Positions 58,801 through 64,000 of a stretch of DNA of 64,000 nt are shown here, one piece after another. The first letter of the stretch is position 1. The number at the start of each line of letters is the position of its first letter. The stretch spans positions 62,001 through 126,000 of the forward strand of contig FWCC01000120.1 in assembly GCA_900169235.1 (NCBI GenBank), written 5' to 3'. The notes beneath the pieces are model-generated. The model worked only from the letters and a program-made list of their open reading frames with translations. It searched no databases and had not been told where the DNA came from. The translations under genes and the position numbers were made by a program. Source of the stretch: Zarea fungicola (taxonomy: Eukaryota > Ascomycota > Sordariomycetes > Hypocreales > Cordycipitaceae).

Positions 58801-59265
58801 GAGGCGAACCAAGTAGCTAAGCAGGCAGCAGCTCATCTCCACCGAGCTGGCCAGGAGGCCCGCCGCATACCAATTGGAACTGTGACGTGGACGGGCGAGG
58901 TTGGCCAGGGCGGCCGACCAGGAGGCAATCGCCGCCGTGCAGGCCCCAGCTCGGCGGGCATCCTCAGCAACCTCGCCGATCGACAGGGTCTTGATGATGG
59001 TGGTGGTAGCAGTCGCTCTCGTTCTGGCACACCCGGTGCAGACAAGAACCTCAAGGCCAAGGATTTTATGCTGCTGATCAAACAGTTTATCAACCGACAT
59101 GGCGGAAAGGTACCGAGTAAGATGCTTGTAGACCATTTCAACCCTTATTGCCCAGGGAAGAAGCAGAGCGATGAGTTTAAATCCGCCCTGGATACTATTG
59201 CGATGTTGAGTAAGACTGGGGGTGCTGGGAGAGGCATGTGGTCTTTAAAGCCCGGCTTTAAGTAA
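55816..59265 (+). CDS. rad26: CSB/RAD26 transcription-coupled repair SNF2 ATPase
   Basis: Recognises stalled RNA polymerase II and starts transcription-coupled nucleotide excision repair (ERCC6/CSB, Rad26, Rhp26). Single exon, 1149 residues. An N-terminal coiled coil (about 60-150, LQLDKEKKRLERAATNPYQA) and a charged disordered region precede the ATPase: motif I DEMGLGKT at 420-427, motif II DEGH at 546-549, SGTPVQNNLTELWSLFDFI, then the helicase C lobe with GGLGTNLTGADRIIIFDPDW and QARERAWRLGQ. The C-terminal part, after a Gly/Arg-rich linker, ends with a helical domain (LLIKQFINRHGGKVPSKML) like the ubiquitin-binding end of CSB. The start is the ATG at 55816; the frame runs upstream but the family start fits MDQGES. 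Confidence 0.94.
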   Translation: MDQGESGAAENAERRSDLVDKMVAAAHGEAGEAAAEQTDIAGMTEEDALKNLTGTVRDQAELERDITLQANAAIMEAEDKKDQARIEKLEASRHRLQLQLDKEKKRLERAATNPYQAANIRKEVAKIEQEILHITSDIFDFQSRMRKRHDQGPHDVQATTKSAKLPGESQREYLIRTGKITPFARVGGPRPHGIEGKLAEAILDAEEEAAAEQLDVSDNEPTSHQLLRRPGFEDEAPTTTASTPAASSAVESEFSLRPRKKQRREKASSPSEDYEPDASAASDSADSTVWKQGTEDDLIRDERRKNKAKAAAKAQEQIDLTKIDDGDEKLYKRRLNDWISRRSRARRARRQEQESAHLEADSDVEEDEWTKPSPDHPDWSIDETLKLPGDIHPSLFGYQKTGVQWLAELYKQRVGGIVGDEMGLGKTVQLIAFIAALHSSKQLQRPVIVVAPATLLRQWVSEFHRWWPPLRVSILHSSGSGMLNPTAEDDYDVEHYRPVPGKSQTAARRIIRGVADKGHVLVTTYTGLQTYADELLRVEWEYAVLDEGHKIRNPNAEITVTCKELNTPNRVILSGTPVQNNLTELWSLFDFIYPMRLGTLVNFRTQFEIPIRQGGYANASNLQVMTAEKCAEALKETISEYLLQRLKVDVAADLPPKTEQVLFCKLTDGQRKAYETFLKSDEVSAILNRRRQSLYGIDVLRKICNHPDLLDKKLGQKAGYDYGSPRLSTKLQLTKDLLQNVMIPNGHKTLLFSQGKLMLNIIERCMRDCGISYLRMDGETPVDQRQPMIDRFNTDPTVHVFLMTTRTGGLGTNLTGADRIIIFDPDWNPSTDLQARERAWRLGQNKPVKIYRLMTEGTIEEKIYHRQIFKQFMTNKVLKDPKQRSSYDLSDLYDLFTYNHGGHAAAERSEVFKGAEVDFTNAEAAQTTDPDEEQKELNQMDLVAAMEEFREDKAATDERRMLDGIFARSVNSAYDHEQIVNGPTKAKADISVLRYEANQVAKQAAAHLHRAGQEARRIPIGTVTWTGEVGQGGRPGGNRRRAGPSSAGILSNLADRQGLDDGGGSSRSRSGTPGADKNLKAKDFMLLIKQFINRHGGKVPSKMLVDHFNPYCPGKKQSDEFKSALDTIAMLSKTGGAGRGMWSLKPGFK

Positions 59266-59801
59266 TTCAACTAATTGACATTTTTGCTTTGGGCGTTGAG
59301 GTTAATTAGAGAGACCAGCTCTGTACTTGGGGTTGGAGTCATACCCAGATGCATTAGACATTTATTTCCCATCTTTGCATTAGATAGCCTTGCCTCAATA
59401 CGATTTAATTCAGAACTCATTTACGCACGGGTTAGCAAACAGGGACCTCACATTCACAGGAGACGTAATTATGGCAGAAGTAACTTTGTCATGGGCCTTC
59501 TTCGGGCGATATTTGTAACTATCTACTGGAGCACTGCCGGCCCCAGACAAGGCAGACAGTGCAGCACGGTAGGTTGGAGACCAGGCGATAAATGCCGTTC
59601 TCCTCGTTTTCTCAACGCCACAGATGGAAACCAGTGTTTAAGACCAAAGAGACTTTTCTGCGCAAAAAGTCCCAGCCAATAAAAGACCACAAACCCCTTG
59701 CTTGAATATAAAAAACACATAACTTTTTTCGTAAATTCTTGTTGTTTTTGTTCCAAGGCATAAAAATTTCTTTTTGGGTATGGGGAAATTTTGTGGTGCA
59801 T
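59266..59801. other. Convergent 3' intergenic between RAD26 and RPS14
   Basis: Two facing 3' UTRs. Frames at 59275-59682 and 59523-59881 have no family features. Confidence 0.5.
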
Positions 59802-60433
<632 letters not shown>

Positions 60434-60841
60434 TTTGACTGGTTCTGTTTTCGGACTGGCGGTTGAGAATGAGGGAATCTCCAAAATCGTAAAAGCACCA
60501 AGAGCAGCAGGCTCTTTGGTGGTTTGCCGCCCACACACACTCGCGGGCTGCCAAGGGCGGTGGGGTGTGGCAGAACGAATATGTGTGGACGAGCCAAATA
60601 GCCCTGGCCCTAGGCGGGACAGCCAAAAAAGCTCTCAGGCCTTCTCTGTGGACGGGGATATCCCCACAAAACATTTGCGGTGTGAAAAAAAAAATTTGTG
60701 GATGCGCTTTTCATTTCGCTAGCCAGAAGAGCAAGGGTATCGAAAGGGAAAATATCACCCCAAAAACCGCTGCCCACCCACACACTCTCTTCTTCTTTCT
60801 TTTCGACATCAACTAACCGACCACCACAGCCAACCGTCGAA
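60434..60841. promoter_or_regulatory. Shared divergent promoter of RPS14 and RPL7
   Basis: 408 bp between two ribosomal protein start codons facing outward. It contains CCCTGGCCCTAGGCG (60602-60616), an A run near 60686, and a CT-rich stretch (60782-60810) just before RPL7, typical of fungal ribosomal protein leaders. Coordinate regulation is inferred. Confidence 0.6.
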
Positions 60842-62457
60842 ATGGGTGCTACGTATGTGTTTTCCCCTTTGAAGTCGTGCTCAAGGATGGACGGATGAGA
60901 ATTGTTATTCCAATATCGACCGGGTGTTTCCTTCGAGTTTCTTGCAGATTTTGTCGTGGTCCTCTCTCGCTGGGCAAATTCCAATTAGGACTATCGGTCT
61001 CTTATCCTTCCTTGCTCGGAAGATGGAGGCTTAATCTTGATTGAGTCTTTGCCAGCTCGACTTTTAATTCCCGTGGTGCATTGCCCTCGCTTCTTCATGT
61101 GTCTGGAATCATGGCCTTGGGGATCTGAGAGAATGCTGCCTGGGGTGTTGGAGTTGAAGAACATTATGTCTCTTGGAGACTGCTCTTCCCTCTCAAATCT
61201 ATTGCTGCGTGTTAGGGGGTGACTCAATGGAACTATTGCAGAAATGCTTCTTCCGATACGAGCCGTACCATCTCCCGTCACCAGCTACTTGCTCCTGGGC
61301 GAAAGCCTGGGGACTTGTCGGATGAAACTTCACGCAGGCCATGGCTGATCAATGCCCTTGAGCAGTCAACCTGACTTGTTTTCACCGATTAAATACAGTT
61401 TCGAGTCAGCCAAAGCACAGAATGTCGCGCTCAAGCTACAGTTCTCGCACCGGCGCTCTCTGTTCCACGCCCTCGCACGGGGTTGTGCCGGACTTCGTAC
61501 TAATCTTACTTTTGCTACAGTTCCGTCCCTACCAACGACCACATCCTGGTCCCTGAGACCCTTCTCAAGAAGCGCAAGAGCCAGGAGAAGGCTCGCGCTG
61601 AGCGCTCCGCCGCCACTGAGAAGAAGAAGGCCGTAAGTTTTTGATCATCTGCACATCCTCTTCCTCCAAATGTGGCGCTTTTATGTGATGCACAACATAC
61701 CTTTTTTCAACTAGACATCGTCGATGCTGTTGTAAATTAACCTTCTTTCGGGTCTGATATTCTGCCTGACTTACACTGTTTTATCTTGCCAGCTCAAGTC
61801 AAGCAACAAAGCTAACCAGCTACTCAACAGGCCAACAAGGAGAAGCGTGGTGTCATCTTCAAGCGTGCTGAGAAGTACGTTCAGGAGTACCGTGCCGCTG
61901 AGCGCGAGAAGATCCGTCTTCACCGCGTCGCCAAGGCCGATGACTCTGCCTACATCCCTGCTGAGGCCAAGCTGATCTTCGTCGTCCGCATCAAGGGTAT
62001 CAACAAGATTGCTCCCAAGCCCCGCAAGATCCTCCAGCTCCTCCGTCTCCTCCAGATCAACAACGGTGTCTTCATCAAGGTCACCAAGGCCACCACTGAG
62101 ATGCTCAAGGTTGTTGAGCCCTGGATCGCCTACGGTTACCCCAACCTCAAGTCCATCAAGGAGCTCATCTACAAGCGTGGATACGGAAAGATCAACAAGC
62201 AGCGCATTGCTCTCACCGACAACGCCATTGTTGAGGAGAACCTCGGCAAGTACGGCATCGTCTGCATTGAGGATCTCGTCCACGAGATCTACTCTGTCGG
62301 CCCCAACTTCAAGCAGGTCTCCAACTTCCTGTGGCCCTTCAAGCTGTCCAACCCCACCGGTGGCTTCCGCACCCGCAAGTTCAAGCACTACATTGAGGGT
62401 GGTGACCTCGGCAACCGTGAGGATGCCATCAACGGTCTCATCCGCCAGATGAACTAA
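60842..62457 (+). CDS. rpl7: 60S ribosomal protein L7 (uL30)
   Basis: Large-subunit protein binding 25S rRNA. Three exons: 60842-60852 (11 nt), 61521-61632, 61831-62457; 249 residues. The spliced start reads [20 protein letters not shown], followed by a Lys/Arg helix ([20 protein letters not shown]), then [19 protein letters not shown], the uL30 core, and [20 protein letters not shown]. Intron 1 is long for this genome (668 nt) and splits the fourth codon. Intron 2 (198 nt) holds a candidate box C/D snoRNA. Strong codon bias for C-ending codons marks a highly expressed gene. Confidence 0.97.
61680..61762 (+). ncRNA. Candidate box C/D snoRNA inside RPL7 intron 2
   Basis: Within the intron there is a box C-like GTGATGC (61685-61691, one mismatch to RTGATGA) and a perfect box D CTGA (61754-61757). 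A C'-like TCGATGC lies between them. Right before box D, TCTTTCGGGTC (including the first base of box D) is complementary to the conserved 25S rRNA segment GACCCGAAAGA, and the match continues upstream with a few mismatches. The rule of five before box D points to the G of that segment. In yeast the RPL7A and RPL7B introns host snR39 and snR59, which guide methylation two nucleotides away. No good terminal stem is visible, so the ends are approximate. Confidence 0.6.
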
Positions 62458-62899
62458 ACTGGTTTTTTTCTAAATAAAAAAATCCGGTTTACAAGTTTAA
62501 ATAAAAAAGGAAATGTGTGTATGAAGGGATTGGTAGGGCAAAATGGGTTTTTACTTTAGGCCTACTTATATATGGCATGGATGATTCGGCGTTCGTCAGC
62601 ACGACTTGGGCTTTTGTTTTGAGGAATTGAATTCCCCCTTATGAATGACACTCCAGCTTCCTTGCAACTGTGATCTCTCATGTGACGCTGCCTTGTGAAT
62701 GTGCCATGCTTCACCCCTAGCAAGCTTGTATCCACTTTAGAGGTTGAGTAAGATGTTGCCTTGATGTATCCGTTGTCCAGGCGTTGTAGTGTACATTTAC
62801 TCAATGTCGTGTCTATGTTGTATTTACTATCTGCACAGAGAGGGTCGTGATAAGTTACAGTTTGGAGTGGTGGTTGTCCATCGTCTCTCGCCGGCGCTT
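62458..62899. other. Convergent 3' intergenic between RPL7 and ISA2
   Basis: AT-rich 3' UTR of RPL7 (AATAAA-like words near 62473 and 62500), then the ISA2 3' region. No gene seen. Confidence 0.5.
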
Positions 62900-63692
62900 C
62901 TACATTTTAATATCAAAGCTTGTTCCGCAACCACAGCTGCTCGTGGCCAGAGGATTGTCCACAATCTTAAACTGTGACCCAATCAGCTCCATGGTAAAGT
63001 CCACCTTGCTTCCCTTGAGCAGGTCCAACGACGGCTCGTCCAGTATGATGCGGGCGCCGTTGTGCTTGTCCCCCACGGCAGGGTCCTCACCAGCATATTG
63101 GAAAATAGAATCCTCCTCGCTGACAACAGTGGTAAAATCGGCGGCGTCTTTTTGCGGTACCGTGATGAGGCTCATGAGATACTGGAAGCCGTGGCAGCCG
63201 CCGCTTTCGACTTGGATTCGGAGCGCGAGATTCGGGTTAGCATCTTTGGCCATAATCTCCGACAGGCGCTATAGGAAAAGCTCGTTAATATGCGTGTGGT
63301 TTTTCTTGTTGCTCCAAAGACACAGCTTTTGTTCTGTGATGGCTCCAAAAATTGCATACCTTTGCGGCACGAGGGGTTATCTCCAGCAGCATCTCATTGC
63401 CATCCTCGTCCTTGACCGGGTTTTGTACGCACACAGTCGCTCTGACAGGCGCCGAAGACGTAAATGCTCGTTTGCTTATCGTTGTAGCTGTGTTATGCGC
63501 CATGAGATTTCGTCTAGCGAGTGGCCGAGCTGCACCGCTGCTGGTCCGAGGTGGCGACGCCGCCGTTCGTGGCGCAAGAAATTCGAGGCATCCTCTTATT
63601 GTTGGTGTATTTGCGGTAGTATACCGTCTTTTTGCGAGCTGGACAAATGCCCGTGCTGAGCACGAGCTGTGTACACATCGTAGGGGTGTCAT
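62900..63692 (-). CDS. isa2: Mitochondrial iron-sulfur assembly protein ISA2
   Basis: A-type scaffold acting with ISA1 and IBA57 to make 4Fe-4S clusters in mitochondria. Two exons, 63360-63692 and 62900-63268; 233 residues. The N-terminal 90 residues are rich in Arg, Ser, Thr and Ala (CSARAFVQLAKRRYTTANT) and look like a mitochondrial presequence. The A-type domain follows: LLEITPRAAKRLSEIMAKDA across the intron, LRIQVESGGCHGFQY, and the C-terminal CGCGTSF. The three conserved Cys (one in GGCHGF, two in CGCG) are all present. The 91-nt intron starts GTATGC and ends TAG, joining in phase 0. The FQYLM version of the motif fits ISA2 rather than ISA1. Confidence 0.92.
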
Positions 63693-64000
63693 TGTGGTTG
63701 TGCCGAGGTGTAGAGGCGGCGAGACTGCGTAGAGAGAGGGTGTGGTTTCTCTTATTAATACAACATTTGAGGCAAAGCTGATATAGAGCGGCTAGCATTG
63801 GCTGTCTTGTGTGGTTCCAGGTCACAGCGAGTTACAGTGAGAGCATCGGTGCTCAGGCCACTAAAAATGGCCTGTTCGGGTACTCTACAAAAATTTGGCC
63901 GGTTAGCTGAGGTAATCAGGGTCAAGTGTCTAATAAACACAGCAGCGGTGGACCGGGTGCATAGGCTGCACAGTGCGCAGAGGCGGACACAGTTTGCACT
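63693..64000. other. Right edge, upstream of ISA2
   Basis: Holds the likely ISA2 promoter. No gene or RNA signal is supported up to the window end. Confidence 0.4.

Noticed and set aside
61318..61376. Second C/D snoRNA-like pair in RPL7 intron 1
   Set aside because: The C box has two mismatches and I could not match the guide to known rRNA.

Overview
The window is nuclear DNA of a filamentous ascomycete (Pezizomycotina; the protein sequences look like Sordariomycetes, probably Hypocreales, but the exact order is inference). Evidence: short spliceosomal introns (about 60-140 nt) with GTANGT-like donors and CTAAC/CTAAT branch sites, a Zn2Cys6 regulator, fungal-type ribosomal protein genes, and a PRP8 gene that carries an intein. 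I rebuilt gene models by hand from both strands; exon coordinates are in the entries.

Layout. 0-5.9 kb: tail of an unknown + strand gene, a PEX11-family peroxisome gene and the ISW2-complex subunit ITC1. 7.8-15.5 kb: a sulfotransferase-like P-loop protein, ALG8 (N-glycan glucosyltransferase) divergent from an L-type lectin cargo receptor ending in a KKxx retrieval signal, and an M24B Xaa-Pro peptidase. 16.4-19.6 kb: a 984-residue Zn2Cys6 regulator. 19.6-30.3 kb: a gene-poor stretch with one small secreted double-psi beta-barrel protein, a 120-bp LTR-like fragment and a decayed tandem repeat. 30.4-44.3 kb: a dense housekeeping block with COP9 subunit CSN1, PRP18, SAP18, a small complex I subunit and PRP8, which contains a 153-residue endonuclease-free intein. 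44.3-50.3 kb: about 6 kb without a gene, upstream of a two-repeat MYB/SANT protein. 53.4-63.7 kb: ketopantoate reductase, the CSB/RAD26 repair ATPase, RPS14 and RPL7 sharing a divergent promoter, and the Fe-S assembly factor ISA2.

Functional themes: splicing (PRP8, PRP18, perhaps SAP18), ER and secretory glycoprotein handling (ALG8, lectin), chromatin (ITC1, SAP18), and ribosome production (RPS14, RPL7). An RPL7 intron seems to hold a box C/D snoRNA whose guide matches a conserved 25S rRNA segment. Two regulators (Zn2Cys6 and MYB) lie next to the two longest gene-free stretches. The strongest unusual elements are the very small PRP8 intein, the candidate intronic snoRNA, the LTR-like and tandem repeats, several tiny coding exons and an apparent 4-bp duplication frameshift at the MYB start. 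I saw no CRISPR array, rRNA operon or convincing tRNA.
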